Origin: Lyophyllum atratum
Lineage: Eukaryota > Basidiomycota > Agaricomycetes > Agaricales > Lyophyllaceae
DNA: 64,000 nt
Direction: 5' to 3'
Assembly (NCBI GenBank): GCA_014905825.1
Contig: JACGCN010000035.1
Span: 496,001 to 560,000, forward strand
A program made the position numbers and the translations under genes. Every line of letters begins with the position of its first letter. Positions within the stretch are counted from its first letter, which is position 1. Positions 34,125 to 47,280 of this stretch are shown piece after piece. A model generated the notes under the pieces. It was not told the DNA's origin. It was given only the letters and a program-made list of their open reading frames with translations, and made no database searches.

Positions 34125-37100
34125 ATGGCCACTAAAGACGCACCTCTATGGGAAAAGTGGGAGCTCGATGCCAACTTCCTCGAAGCCTTGGACCACTGGA
34201 CGCGTGCAAATCCGGAAAGCTCATTAGACCGCATTTTACGCCGGGTCTGCATTCAAATTGAGCGGGGACGTGAGTTTTTTGAAGTGATCCCTGATGGTGT
34301 ATTCCCAGCTCGCGGCCTCGTCAAAGCTTTGGCGCATCTCGTGAAGCTCGGTCATGTACGGGAACCCAATCTCCTGCTAAATGTAGCTGACGACGATTAT
34401 CTTGTTTCAGACTATCTCAACTGCAAATTCAGATGTCCAAAGATTTGCCGAAGATGTGATTCGTTGGGTCACCCAGGTTAGCGCGACGTTTGCATCAGGA
34501 AGGACTAGTTGGATAGGCGCTCATTTCACGCAAACAACCTGGACAAATCTTTCTGATATGCGGTATGTGGCCTCTTCCCGCTTCAGCATAGTTAATGACA
34601 GCTGCCATCCAGTGATCTGATCGACGACATTTGCCAATGGGCAACCTCTCGGCTGGTAATGTTTTGTCACTGCTGATACACCAACCATTCACGGCCTCCC
34701 GTTAGTCAGATAAATGGTGGTCTCTGAACAAAAAGCTGAATGTCAATAGAGATATCTTGGACTTCAAAACACGCATAGCTGAAGTTCGGGCAATATTTAG
34801 TGTAGGAGTCTCCTAGCCTGCATAGGCAATTGCTGAACGTGTACCTTCTCCCAGGACCGTTCACTTGTTTGCCAAGCATCGGCGATGGACACCATTCTGC
34901 AGGTTATTTGGAAGACTCGGCAAGAGCAGGGGCGGATCAACGCGACACTAAGAAAGATTCGCGCGACACAAGCGGAACAATTCGTGAGTTGTGTCTCAAG
35001 GAAACTCAGCCATAAGTAACGCTCTATCCAGGAACTCATGAATAAAAGGTTAGATGCAGCCAAGGAAGAGGATTCGCGGCATCGTGAAGAAGAACGACAG
35101 CGCCGTAAAGCCGTAGAGGAAGAGGATGCTCGACATCGCGAAGAAGAGCAGCAGCGCCGTCAAGCGGAAGAAAGGCGGGAATATGTTTGGCAAATGCTTT
35201 CAACGCACGCCATTGGGAACACATCTTACGACAAACAGGGCAAGCCTCCATGCGACAAGGAGACGCGGGTCGACATCCTGAAGGAGATCATGGGATGGGT
35301 GAAGGATGTCTCGGCAAGCTCGCGGAACTTCCTTTGGCTTACAGGCGACCCAGGAAGCGGGAAGTCTGCCATCACCGCTTCCATCGCCAGAGCTTGCAAG
35401 AATAAAGACATCCTCTGGGCTCAATTTTTTATCAATCGGAACAGCGTCGACACCACGAATCCCAATGCCTACTTTCCTTCCATCGCACGCCAGCTTGCAG
35501 AACGCTCCGAGCTTGTTCAATTCGAAATCCATGAACAGTTGAAATCAAAGCCGTCTCTGATGGATGAAATGTCGTCCGAGCAAGCCACCTCACTGTTTAT
35601 AGATGCCATACGCGTCGCGTCGAAAATAGATCCAACGAAACCCGTCGTGATCGTTATTGATGGCCTGGATGAGACGGACAGAAATCATTTGAGATCTACT
35701 GCGGATATCTTCTCCCAGTTGTTTGAAGAGCTGTCGAACCATCGAAATGCGAAGGTTTATATCGCCAGCCGTACCGAGGACGATATCAGAAACCCCTTTG
35801 CCCGTACCATGAGCGACAATCGGGTCAAGCATTTACACCTCGACACCGCTTCTACGTCATCTGTTGAAGATGTTTGTAGGTTCCTTCGGCGACGACTCGT
35901 GCAGATTGTCTTGGACAACGACCTGGACTGGAGGGTCTGGCCGGGGAACGAGCGTTTTGATATGCTGGCCATCAAAGCTGCGGGTCTCTTCATTTGGGCG
36001 GTAACGGCCGTCAAGTTCATCCAGGAGCAACTTGATTATTGGGGGAAAGAGTGCCTCGACGACATTCTCGACAAACTCAATTCAGATGGGATGGGTGATA
36101 TTAACACCCTTTACGGTCTGATTCTCTTGATCACGTACAGAAAGGCAGATGAATGGGCATTCGAGTCCTTCCGTCGAATAATCGGAGCCGTTGTCGTTCT
36201 ACATGAACCGATGTGCATAAACGACATCAGCTGCCTATTGGACCTACGACGCTCTCCATCCAGCTCCGAAGTTGACGTGTTGAGGTTCGTGAAGCGGCTT
36301 CGAACTGTTCTAGTCGCTGGCGCAGGGGCCATTGACGGCGAAACTGTACCCCGGCTCCATAAATCCTTTTTCGAGTTTATCACAAGCGAAAACCGTGTTG
36401 AATCACGCTTCCGAGTGGATCCAGATGCCTCCCATCTTGAGCTCGGGGTCCAATGTCTCCGTCAACTTGCCCTAGCCAGGTCCGCAACCTCGAGCTTTAG
36501 GATCCCTGCTGTCTTTCGTTACGTATTTAGATTTTGCTCCCAGCACTTTTCACAGGGATCGGGGACGGCAGCAGGCGTCGCGATACCTACGGGTACATTG
36601 AACCTACCAGACTTCCAAAGCATCCTCCAGCAATCGTCGAACAACGATTACGCGGCTCCATTGTTTGTCACGTATTCACCAGACAAGTCTAGCATCCAGG
36701 CTTCCTTAGGAAACGCTAGCAACACTAATGCTTGGGATATCACAACTGGTGTTATGCAGACCAATTTGACTTTGGACGCCATTTTTTCGGATTTTATTCC
36801 ATCATTCTCCAAGGTGGCGTTTCTGCCTGACGGAAAGCATCTTGCTCTCGCATCTCATGATCGGTATATCCGCCTCTTGGACACAAAGCTCACATGTACC
36901 GCGAAACAGCAGTTCACTACCAGTGACACCAAGCTTAGAGCTATCTCTGGGTGTTTCTCTTTCTCTCCGGACAGGAGTATTTTTGTTGTCGTGGAACAGG
37001 ATGGGCAACTTTGCCTTCGGGATACTTATACTGGCCAAGCAATTGGGACTCCCTTCTTCGGGCATACCTCTCTAATAACATATGTCGGCTTCTCTCCAGT

Positions 37101-38268
37101 CGGTCATTGTCTACTTGCAGGTTATGACGACGGGGTCATCCAAATATGGAATCTGGAGAATGGTGTGCACCTTGAGAAGCACCTTAAAGGTCATATGTCT
37201 CGCATATCGGCTGCTACGATTTCGCATGACGGAAAATATAGTCTCTCCTGCGCAAACGAAAACAGTGCATGTCTGTGGAACCTGGAAAGCGGGGAGATGC
37301 GTCACCTTCGACATCCGTCCAAACGTCGGCAGACGCACGTTGCGGCAGTCGCGTTTTCTCCTAACGGAAGGTTAGCCGCCATTTCGGGCGATTACCCGAG
37401 TACAATCTCCTTCTGGGACGTAAAGGTTGGGGAGATAGTCGGACAGCTTCTGGAGGGACACAGTGGCACCATATGTTCCATTGATTTTTCACCAGACGGG
37501 ACCCATATTGTTTCAGGTTCCTACGACAAAACCATTCGTGTATGGGATGTCGAGACGCGGCAACTAATTGGAGAACCAATCGCGAGCCACAAATATGCCG
37601 TGCTTTCTGTCGCGTTTTCACCGCATGGAAATCAAATTTGTTCTGTTTCTGAGGACGGTACCCTCAGGATTTGGAACAACCACTTCCGCGATACTTTCAA
37701 GACGAGGATGACTGGTTTCTCGCCGAACGGGGAGCTGACATTTTCAGTCTCCCAAGATGATCGTATTCGGTTATGGGACCCCAAAGCAGGACAACACAAC
37801 GAACTTCTTTTGGAAGGCCAAGCTCGGGACCTGCGCTTTATCGCGCTCTCCCATGACGGATCGCGCCTCGCTGCGTCATCTTCAGATGCCATTAGTATAT
37901 GGGATACCGCTACTGGGCGCCATCTCGCACAGTCAAAAGCCACTCCAGGGTCTACCATCGATTCTTGGCGTTTCACCCCCGATAGCCAAAAATTCATCAC
38001 CATGCTCAGCACCGGGGATATGGCTGAGTGGGAGGAACAGAACGGAGAACTTGAGAATTACACCCCATCGGATATCTCACAACTACATACCGTGACGGCG
38101 CCCCCCTTCTTTGACGTCAAGGCAGACCACTACTTCGATGGGCTGGGAGGCACGCGATGGTTTCCATCCAACAATCCCGACTCCGGCTTGTGGGCGATCG
38201 TCGACAGTCACGTCATCAGAATTCGGAAAGACGGATCCATGACGATCGTTCCAGTGACACAGATATAG
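34125..38268 (+). CDS. NLR1: NACHT-WD40 STAND protein
   Basis: Six exons (34125-34355, 34411-34562, 34613-34655, 34706-34801, 34855-34983, 35032-38268) give 1295 residues with all phases matching; the same six-exon structure is found in NLR2. Exons 1-5 encode a helical N-terminal domain of about 217 residues (ANPESSLDRILRRVC, EFFEVIPDGVFPARGL) that I do not recognise; similar placement to fungal STAND N-terminal domains. A Glu/Arg-rich coiled coil follows. The NACHT NTPase has Walker A GDPGSGKS near residue 322 and Walker B VIVIDGLDE near 422, then a winged-helix-like region. From about residue 740 a divergent WD40 array runs to the end (for example SIDFSPDGTHIVSGSYDKTI then RVWD). Such proteins are intracellular sensors in fungal immunity or vegetative incompatibility; the ligand is unknown. 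Its paralogue NLR2 faces it from 51.4 kb. Confidence 0.9.
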
Positions 38269-39996
38269 ACTCGAGAGAAGGATAATCTGTGAGTCCACAG
38301 AAGCCAACAGATATTCCGCCCTGTGCCAATGCTCGTTCCTCAGCGTTCCAGAGGACATATACGATAACCTTAGGCTAAGGAACATAAGAGGGCGCATTCC
38401 TATTGGCGGAAAGAGTGGTCACTCATACGAAATCTGCCTTGCAGTTTGGCAATTATCAGAGGACTTGCAACGAGTTGGACAAGCTGTTTATTCATTATTG
38501 GTTTACTATTTCTGTCGCTTTCTCTATTTCTGTCGCTTTTTCTTATCCTTAGTTAAGAAATTCGTGATGACCAGAGGCCGCCAGGGTGATGGCACACCGG
38601 TGGTAATTCAGTGACGACGGGATGACATTTATAGAAATTGCCTCCCATGTAAGGTGTTTCTAAACGTCGTGGGCCGTCAAGAAGGTCAAACATACCGTAC
38701 TGCACCGAAATATCAGCTGGTGTTGTTGATCCTGTCACATCATTCCAGCCGCAGAGTAGCTCGGTGGCTGACACCCGGACACCCGGGAGCTCAAAACACA
38801 AAGCTGCCAGTTGCAGGTACACTAGGCGTTCTTGACTTTCCGCCCTGAACTTTAATCCTTAATCGGGAATGCCGGAATTGCCGCAACACGTAAGCTGTCA
38901 GATCTGAGATTCTGGGCGCGCCTTTCACCTAATCGGGAGCGCGCCGCTCCTAGCAGGTCGCATCTCCGTCCCTCCCTCCTTCACGCATCTATCTCCCGCT
39001 TGGATACCCCGCTCTTTTTTCTTTTTCCTGTATAGATCATATTGATGTCTTTTCTTTCTCTTCTGACTTAGTTTTCATGCCCAAACACACACCGCGACCC
39101 CCTTGCCTCCTTGAACAGGCATGTGAGCCGGCAAATGACGATTTCAGGACACAACCCGACCGTACTGGCGGCCAGAGCCGCTCCTGCACGCCTCACGCCG
39201 CCTGCCGAACGCAGACCAAGAGCACGCGCCGCTGGCGAGCTCGCCAAGTCCCCAGCGCGTGATGGAACGGAACACATGAGTCACAGGGGGGGCTGCAGAA
39301 ATTACAGGGCAGACCCATAAAGGCAGAGCCGTCGTGGTGCGTTCATGGCCTTGCACTGCACGACCGCTGTCCCCGCCCCACACCAACCCTCCCGCAGCCC
39401 TAATCCAGCTCCCATCGCGACTAATCACCGCCAACTGCTCTACGTCAACGTCCCCCTCATCACGGAGTGTACTCCTGCTGTGTGAACACTAGCCTCCTCG
39501 AGCTGCGGATCACCGACCGACCGCAGTGCCACACTCGACACGCCGAGCATCAATTGCAACACACGCGAACATCACCATCATGCACGCCGCCCTCCAGGGC
39601 GTGCCAATGGGCATGCAGACCAGCGGGAGATGCGCTCTGGCATGCACGGAGAACTGAGTGGAGGGCTGGGCCTCGAAATTACACGTGAGCGAGCAGGGAG
39701 GCGGGGGCGGTTAGGGCAGGGCGGGCAGGGGTGGGCGGGCGAGCGCATTCCATTTACAGAGCTAACTGATATCATTATTTACAGTATCATACACACCTCT
39801 CTCATTAAAACATGAGAGATAAGTAGTAGAAAAGCATGAAGACGACGCGCCCTCCCGCCCACCTGCATACCATTCTGGGTGCCTTATGTCATCAAACCAT
39901 TCTTTCGGGTTTCGGCAATCCCCTTTAAGGATTAAAGTTCAGGGCGGAAAGTGGCCAACTTACACTAGGTGCTCTTATGGCTCTGTCAGAATTTAT
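38269..39996. other. Intergenic between NLR1 and the wax synthase gene
   Basis: Frames of 60-96 codons here show no recognisable product. GC-rich sequence at 39100-39450 gives overlapping open frames on both strands, which is a compositional effect. Confidence 0.5.
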
Positions 39997-41338
39997 TCAT
40001 CTGTTGGCCGCTGGTCCCATAATATACGCAGTGAGCCTCAGATGTCGAGGAAGGAATGTACCGCTCATAAACCCCTTCACTGCCCACGCCTCCACAAGAA
40101 AGTGCCCCCACCCAACGATCCACATATATGTCCAAATCCTGCCGCACCACCCACCGACTCTCCGCCCAGTAACAGACCTCCATATGTGCTCCAGGAGTAC
40201 TCCTATGCCGTTCACGATGAAATATCCACCGACACGCATAAAGTCCGTGCCGCGACCCATACCCCAGAACGCGAAGGAGTGGAGGACGCTGGACATGAAG
40301 AAAGTGCCCAGGACAGCACCTGCGCGTCCCATGAAAAGGAGAAGCATGGGGTATCCCCCAAGCGTGAAGAAGGGGTCGCGGAAGAACTGATGCCAGCGTT
40401 TGGACCAGAACTCGTTCAGCGACGTTGAGAGCCACGGGGCCTCAAAGGCGGGTGGCCAGAGGGAGATATGCTGTCGAAATATCAGGACACCTGCTAAGGT
40501 GTAGAAAAGGTATCCTGCTTGAAGAATGGAGTATGTGAACATGCCCGTCAGAAATGTCAGGAGGGTGGCCTTGGCGTATCGCAGAGATGGTTTTAGGTCG
40601 GCTTCGAAGATGCTGCCCCCTCGCGCGGAACCAACGGTGGTGGGTGCTAAGGACTGTATCGCGTATATCAAGATATCAATCATCACCACATGAATTACGA
40701 GCTGTGTCGCGGTTGCGATTACGAAGGCTCTCTTCGAGCGCGTAGGTCGCGTTTCGCGTGGTATGTGGAGGTTTTGTGACCAGCTCCATCCAATTCCACG
40801 GAGGTTGCAGCATAGCTCGAAAGCGGCGACGAATAACTCCTTGGGACGCAGTGTTGGAGGAGTGGTAGTATAGAACTGCGAAGTGACTTCCGCCAAGGTC
40901 CTGACGCGCCAGATTGGTTTCATCTTGAATGTCCATACCATCATTCGCATACCCAGCATCGTGAACATGCCCTGTGATGTATCAGAATTATATACAACGC
41001 GGTGTCAAGAGAGACATACCACAAGCCCTTGGTTGACATACATCAACCCCTCGTTATCATGCGGTTTGACGAGGTCAAGTCGCGTCGCACCATGGAAACA
41101 CGCCCATAATGAGAAGGGCAGAATCGATAGGCGAATGGAAAGGGTGTTTGGGAGGAGAACAAGAATTGCAGTCACGTAGTAGCAGAGCAAAGCTGGTACT
41201 ACGTTTCTGATGAACGAGAGGCGGGTTAATTGCTCTCGGGAGTCCGGAGGTGGTACCAGGTTCGTGAGCCTATTGAGTTTGCCATTCGGCCTCAGTCTCA
41301 GCTTGTCTCTGGATACATCGACCGACTCACCAGGACAT
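39997..41338 (-). CDS. Wax-synthase-domain membrane O-acyltransferase
   Basis: Exons 41331-41338, 41020-41269 and 39997-40971 read in frame for 410 residues. Features: several hydrophobic helices (NVVPALLCYYVTAILVLLP, TFLTGMFTYSILQAGYLFY), RGIGWSW in a loop, and the active-site block LNEFWSKRWHQFFRDPFF followed downstream by SSVLHSFAFWG, whose His is the likely catalytic residue as in MBOAT enzymes. Fungal relatives form wax esters or acylate terpenoid alcohols using acyl-CoA in the ER membrane; the acceptor cannot be told here. The start is uncertain: the chosen ATG at 41338 is directly before a good donor, but the frame is open further upstream, so additional N-terminal residues or an extra exon (possibly beginning at 41579) are possible. 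Next to an acylaminoacyl-peptidase on the same strand. Confidence 0.8.
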
Positions 41339-41893
41339 CCCGAAGCCCAGTTCAAAATCAACAAGCAGCTTGCGATGTGTTGAGTCCGACCTTGCAACAG
41401 CTGTTGAAGCGAATACGCATGACAGGCAGCGGAAAATTCCAGACGTCACCATCTCGGACCTCGGACCTTGTCTTAGTGCTAGTTAGTCGATCTGATATCT
41501 TGTAAATTGGTATTTGTTTTATACCGCCGTGACTATGAGGAGCCCCGTCGTCGAACTGTTCGTGCTTGAATTTTGGCATATCTAGATACCATAGTATTGA
41601 AGAAGACGAGAAATAAAAAGGAAAGGAATATCATCGGCGCCATCACCTTCAAGATGGACCATTGGAACGGTTATCTCCGAGATTAGATGTAATCTGATGC
41701 TTAACCAATTTGGGACAATCTGGCAAGCACCAGGCCTCGCACTCACATCGTTTCAGCATATGGGCAATTCTCGACCTTACACTGACGGCCGGGGACTTTT
41801 ATCTTTTACTTGTGCCGTTACTCACGTAATTGACGTCACACACCCCGTCTGTACCAGCCGGGTCTCCAACCTTGCCACTACCAATTGCTCGGC
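41339..41893. other. Intergenic; possible upstream exon of the wax synthase gene
   Basis: A minus-strand frame beginning MPKFKHEQFDDGAPHSHGG at 41579 ends near a GTATAA donor and might be the true first exon of the wax synthase gene. No other signal. Confidence 0.35.
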
Positions 41894-44429
41894 TTAATTC
41901 GGGAATTGCACCACCAGCGTCTCGGCCCACTTGAAAAAGTCCCTTCCCGCCGCCCACACCACCCTTCCAGCCTCAACCCCCTCCAGCGGGTGACTCTCCC
42001 CTTCAAACACCAGCATCTCCACCTTGGACCCCTCCCGCGCTCTGTCCTTCAAGGCATGGTAGTACTCGATCCCCTGCGTGGGCGCCACGCGCCGATCGGA
42101 CAGCCCAACGAGGAGGAGTACGTTCGTGCGCACGGCGTCAATGTGGGAGATGGGCGAGGCGCGGTGCAAGCGTTCGAAGGTCTCAGGGGTCATGATGGGC
42201 GTCTTTTTAGAGGCTGCCGGGGATTTTGTCTGGGACTCGGCCTCGGTGACGGAGGGTGAGGAGAAAACGGGGTAGTCCATTCCGAACTCAGCGTAGTACC
42301 AGTCTGGAATATCAGAGTCGGAGATCTCGCCGGCTGACATGACGGGGTTGCGAATGACGGCGGCGGAGAACATGTCGGGGTACTGCCCGATGACTGTTTG
42401 CGCAATATTAGCCTTCACTACGATAATATTTCGGATAGAGGAGATGGACAGGCAACTCACGGTGTCCGGAGAGGAAGCCACCATGGCTTCCGCCCATGAT
42501 GAGCTGCTTCCCCGGTCCTTCGACGGAAATACCTAGCTTAATGAGATGCCGCGTGGAAGCAATACAATCCTCGACGTCCACATTCCCACAGTTACCGATG
42601 AGCGCACGAACAGCGGATTCTCCGAATCCAAGGGAGCCCGTGTAATTCGGCTGGGAGATGGTGTCTATCAATTATCCAGGGCATCATGAATATAACGAAC
42701 ACGATGGGGTAAAGAAGGAAATGAAGCTGACATCGTTCCAACGCAAGCGCAGCAATTGCAGGCGAGAATGCCGTCAAAGTAGTGCCGTGCGGGCCTCCAT
42801 GAGGTATTGTGATGCATGGCCGGGTGTCCCTCACTTTTTCTGGTGCAACTGCAGATTGGATGACGATGGTCTCTGTTGGATATCGATCTGGAATGGTGAT
42901 GACCGATGCACGCAAGGTGGACAGCTCTTCCTCCACTGTATACCATTCAGTGAGCCAGGGTCGGTGGAAGTAATACGGAAGGGGGTACTTACCGTTAGAG
43001 GGCAGGGTGGGCTTATATAGGATGCGCCAAGACACCTCCCCATCCTCGTTGAACTGCCCGAGAAGGATTTCATGAGGCATCGTGGGCGTACTCCTAGTAC
43101 ACAGCACTCGCGACTTCCCGTCCGTGTTGAGGACCCTCCAACTATACAACTTCCCATCTTCAGGCGTCAGGTCTTTCACAGCCCCATCCGCCGTAGATAT
43201 CAGCACAACCGTCGAGCGCGATCCCCATATAGAAGCTGTGATGAGATATGGCGCACTGGAGGTGGAGAGACGGAGGATTGGGGACGAATTAAAGTTGAAA
43301 TCAGGGTATAGACCGGGGAAGGCGCCCTTTTCGGGTTTGAAGACGACGTCGACGAGGGGTGAGGAAAGGGTTTTGAGATCTGGGGTGGAGGTGATGTCAA
43401 GGGAGTATACTAGAGATGTCGCGGCGTGGGGCCCTCCAGTGGGATGGGAGAGCCACACGAGGGTTGCTTTGTTGTCCTGTGTCAATATACGAGGGGAACG
43501 ACAAGCCAGGTTTGAAGGAGTCAGCTTGCGTGCAGTGCTCTGCAGCGGCTCCGCGTCGTCCCCGATTTGGTCGGCTGACAGGCTCGAGGGCGTGATTTCC
43601 CAAATGCCAGAGGGCCGGTTGAGGCAGTACTTGACCCCGAGAAGGCGGTGGTCCGGGGTGTATTCGTAGCCAGTTGCGTACAAGACATCCCCCTTAGGCC
43701 CAAAAATGGTTTGGCCGAAGAGGGCAGTAGAGGGGGTAGAAAGCGAGGTCAGTTTCCGTGAGGGTTCGCCAGGACCGTTTGACCAGAAGAAGACGAAGTT
43801 CGTAGGTCGGCTTTTGCCTCCGAAGCCTTCTCCGAACGAAGGCGTGTATCTGAATTTCTGATACGGATCCTCTTCAGATGGTTTGGGAGGGTTGCTTTCC
43901 GCGATGTAGAGCAAAGACGTCTCCGAAGGCGAAAAGGACAGGGATCCAACAAAATCTGTCGAGCACGCGTTAACCAAAGAGATAAGCGCTTACGATACGA
44001 AAATTACCGTCTGCGTAGAATGCGCCGTGGCTCTCTGTAACTTCGATCGAGGCCTCGACTTTGTTCAATTTCTGATCCCAGACCTCCACAAATCGCGTTG
44101 TTTTGCCTTGGTCCTTGATCTCACGCAAAACTGCACGACGCGTACCAGACGGCGAATACGCGACCATCTTCTCCGAATCGCCGATATCTTGTAGAGGCGA
44201 AGCGGTGACCGAGGACTCAGTCACAACCAGCGAGTTGGTTACGGTCCTTCTGATGTTTCTTACATGGTCTTGTATGTTAGAGGTTACTTGAATTACTGTA
44301 TGGTCCGAATGTCAGTCGTTTAGATAGGATGGGTGGTAGGTAGGGTTTCAGTTCAGAGACTTATGTACCATCTTTGTCAACGAACTGCGCGGATGCAGGG
44401 AATGGAATTTCTGTGAGGAGTTCGTACAT
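41894..44429 (-). CDS. Acylaminoacyl-peptidase (S9C prolyl-oligopeptidase family)
   Basis: Six exons (44369-44429, 44008-44295, 42993-43955, 42732-42935, 42461-42664, 41894-42393) join in frame to 739 residues, the size expected for acylamino-acid-releasing enzymes. The first 500 residues look like a beta-propeller; the C-terminal alpha/beta hydrolase domain shows HGGPHG (oxyanion), the YTGSLGFGE block, nucleophile GGSHGGF, a later Asp in GLSDRRVAP and His in EGESHPLEG. It removes N-acylated residues from peptides in the cytosol and helps recycle acetylated proteins. The intron at 42936-42992 is 57 nt and stop-free, so its retention would add 19 residues without breaking the frame; its GTAAGT donor argues for splicing. 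Confidence 0.88.
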
Positions 44430-45129
44430 CGCGGTGTTGGTGTACCTGGTGTACCAACGCTGTGCTATCCGATTATCACGATAATGGTGTTTGTCTAAAC
44501 CCCTCTGTCAAAACATCTATGTTGAATGAAAACCGTCACAGGCGGAGGAAAAGAATGTAATTCGTACTGTGATTCCAGCGGCAGTGCCAGCGAGACGGTG
44601 CGTGTTCCAACGAGATGCCGTGAAGTCTGCGATGGAGCAGACGCGTGGTATTACCATACTGCTAATCTGCCCTGGCAGTGGTCAGGCCGGAAAATATTGC
44701 GGTGTCTTTTTGAAAGAGCTCAGGCAGAGAGGGGCAAGCAGGGGGAAAGTGCCAGCTAATACTGACTTTACGTGTTGGGAGTGACGGCCCTGACATGCAT
44801 TTCGGAGCCTCGCTTTGCGCTCACGCCAAGTCATTCTACAACTTTTGACCCTCGCAGCGATAGCATTCAGGACTCGGAAACACACACTACCATGCTGCTG
44901 CTGAAGCGCTGACGTCTGACTTGGATAAACGTGTAGAACCCAAACGTCCTGTATAAATATCAATTCCTTATCCAGTTTAGTGGGCGATCTCAGTTCAGAA
45001 CATCTAGGAAGCTGGGGCATAGGAAACGGTGTACATGTCAAGGCTGGCTGGTGGGTCTTTCCAAAGTATTTTTGGGGCCGCGGTAAGAATACAGCGAATG
45101 CAATGAAATATATAGAGGGTAAGAAGCGA
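44430..45129. other. Intergenic between peptidase and P1 genes
   Basis: Probably the promoter of the peptidase and the 3' region of the P1 gene, both on the minus strand. No gene recognised. Confidence 0.5.
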
Positions 45130-45729
45130 TTAATCGAAGAGACCGAAGCCCTGTCAGAAGAATGTACAATGAGTCAATTATCCAAGTCTGCGAATTGGGC
45201 TACGCACCATGTCATCATCAGATTCCTCCTTCTCTTCGGGCTTCTCCTCCGCCTTGGGTGCCTCAGCAGCCGCGCCACCAGCAGCAGCTGCGGGTGCAGC
45301 AGCACCGGCAGCAGGTGCTCCGCCACCAGAGCCAACGTTCGACAGGAGCTCCTTCACGTTCTTTCCCTCCAGCGCCTTGGCGAGTAGTGATGCCCAGATA
45401 GGCTCGAGCTCAACATTGGCCGCGTTCGTCAATGTGAGGAGCTTGTCCGACTGTAGAAAGACTCCTCCGTCAGAAATCTGTGCCCGATCGATTGAAACAG
45501 GTTCGTACTGTGATTTCGATGCCTTCATCGGCGAGGATAAGTGCGGCGTATGTTGCGGCGAGGTCAGTTGAGGCCTACGAAGGTGGGTGAAAAGTTGTTA
45601 GCATTCGAGTAACAACCAGGCAGAGTCATCTGATAGCACAAGTCCGCATCCACCCCAAGATAAGCTCTTGGGACGAATGAAACTGGGCATATCGATGCAT
45701 GATGGAGCGTAGGTTCGGATTCTCACCAT
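45130..45729 (-). CDS. 60S acidic ribosomal protein P1
   Basis: Four exons (45727-45729, 45509-45574, 45208-45450, 45130-45150) give 110 residues. The first coding exon is only the ATG; exon 2 reads [18 protein letters not shown] then IEIT; exon 3 [20 protein letters not shown] followed by the Ala/Gly hinge; the final exon gives GFGLFD and stop, completing the universal SDDDMGFGLFD tail of stalk P-proteins. P1 pairs with P2 on the uL10 stalk of the large subunit and recruits elongation factors. The 152-nt first intron directly after the ATG is long for this genome and may carry regulatory sequence, a pattern common in ribosomal protein genes. Confidence 0.93.
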
Positions 45730-47280
45730 TTTAGAAGACGGGACGGTCGAGGAGGTCGTAGGGAACGGCGAGCTGGGAGATATGCGTTGATACAAAACCT
45801 TGTCAACACAGTGGCCGAAATTGGCGCCACGTGCCTCCCACGCGGGAAATTTCCAAATATGGAACCCGTTCGCCTTGATACAAATCCTGAGCTCAGGAGG
45901 GCATATCTGAATTGAGAACTACGGCGTCAACTCCGGCGATCACTCCGGCGATCGCTACGGCGGCAAATGCCGGCTGCAGCATCCGTGCCAGTGCCCATGT
46001 CATGCAAATGTCGTGTTTAGGTGCTCGTCTACTCGAGCTAGTTACTTGCATACATCTCGCTCCAGGCAGCAAAAATATGGGCAATGTCATATTATTTACT
46101 TCCGTAGAGACCATCATCCAGCGTGCCCGCCATCATAATGAGCTCCGATCAATTTCGGTTGGACTGCACGAACTGTTGCACCAAATGCCTCGCTCGCTCG
46201 ATGGCGCCCCATTACTCTTTACACATAGGTAGGGTTCTCCCGATATTATAATGTATTGCATGGTATTCTTAAGTCCTATAGTCATGTAATAAAATTTATA
46301 ATATGTTTTGAATTTTCTAAGGCTGCAGAAGATATCTCTCTTCCATGCAATATATGTATTGATTGGTTTAAGGTTGAGCCACTGAGAGTGTGGTATTCTC
46401 TAGCTGCAATAATACTGACAATATATATGGAAGTTCATGGTGGGAGGGAGAGGCGACAAGACGAGTCCGCGCATACTCGCCGGCAATGAGCGGCCCGGCT
46501 GAGCCGCCGTAGTCTGGCCACCGGCGTGTCAGCCGTAGTTCCCAATTCCGACACTTTCTGGAGCTCAGCTGCCTCCATCTCATCTTGTCTTCGAAATAAA
46601 ACATCATCCCGGAATAAGTACCTCGTGCTTACTAGGCCTCACATATAGGGTCTAGCTTCAAACCATAAGTTTCAAACCGCGCAGCAAACTCGCTACGCGC
46701 TTGATTTCAACCTGACAGCAGTCTCTTTGCCATATTGATCCAAGTCACAAGTGCGTCTGACGCCGTCTGTTGCTGAACATCAAGTTCGACAGGCTTAGAA
46801 ATCTGGATGGTTTGTTTCGTTTTCCCAAGGGATATCATTTCTTAAGAATCCGCATGCGGATTTAGAAATAAGGATGGTATTCCTTACCAGCTCGCACCTC
46901 GAGGCTGAACATTCTCAGCTAGATCGTAATTATATTCTTCTATATCTCATGGAAGGCTGTATCTTATGGTACTATGCCATTCCTTCGTGATCTAAACTTA
47001 TTATCCTTAACATTTCCAGAGACATACATGATCAGGATAGAATATGCTATGAAACCTGCTTGAGCTTTCAATTTGACGATAGCACCTTTGCGCCGCATAA
47101 TCCAAGGGTTCTGATGTTGCGCAACCTTCGTACTGTCCCTACCTGCGTCTTGTATCGTTCAATGGGCATCATGAGTGGCGGTCATGTCGAAATCGCCAGA
47201 TTGAAGGTTCTGTTGTCAAAAAAATACTAAGAAATAAAACAGGGGCGCAGCGCAACGCTGACTTACAAATTATCCCTTCT
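45730..47280. other. Intergenic between P1 and NLR2
   Basis: Includes the P1 promoter and the 3' region of NLR2. AT-rich at 46200-47050, with no coding signal recognised. Confidence 0.5.

Noticed and set aside
39077..39434. Overlapping short frames in GC-rich sequence
   Set aside because: No start context, splice sites or recognisable residues; explained by base composition.
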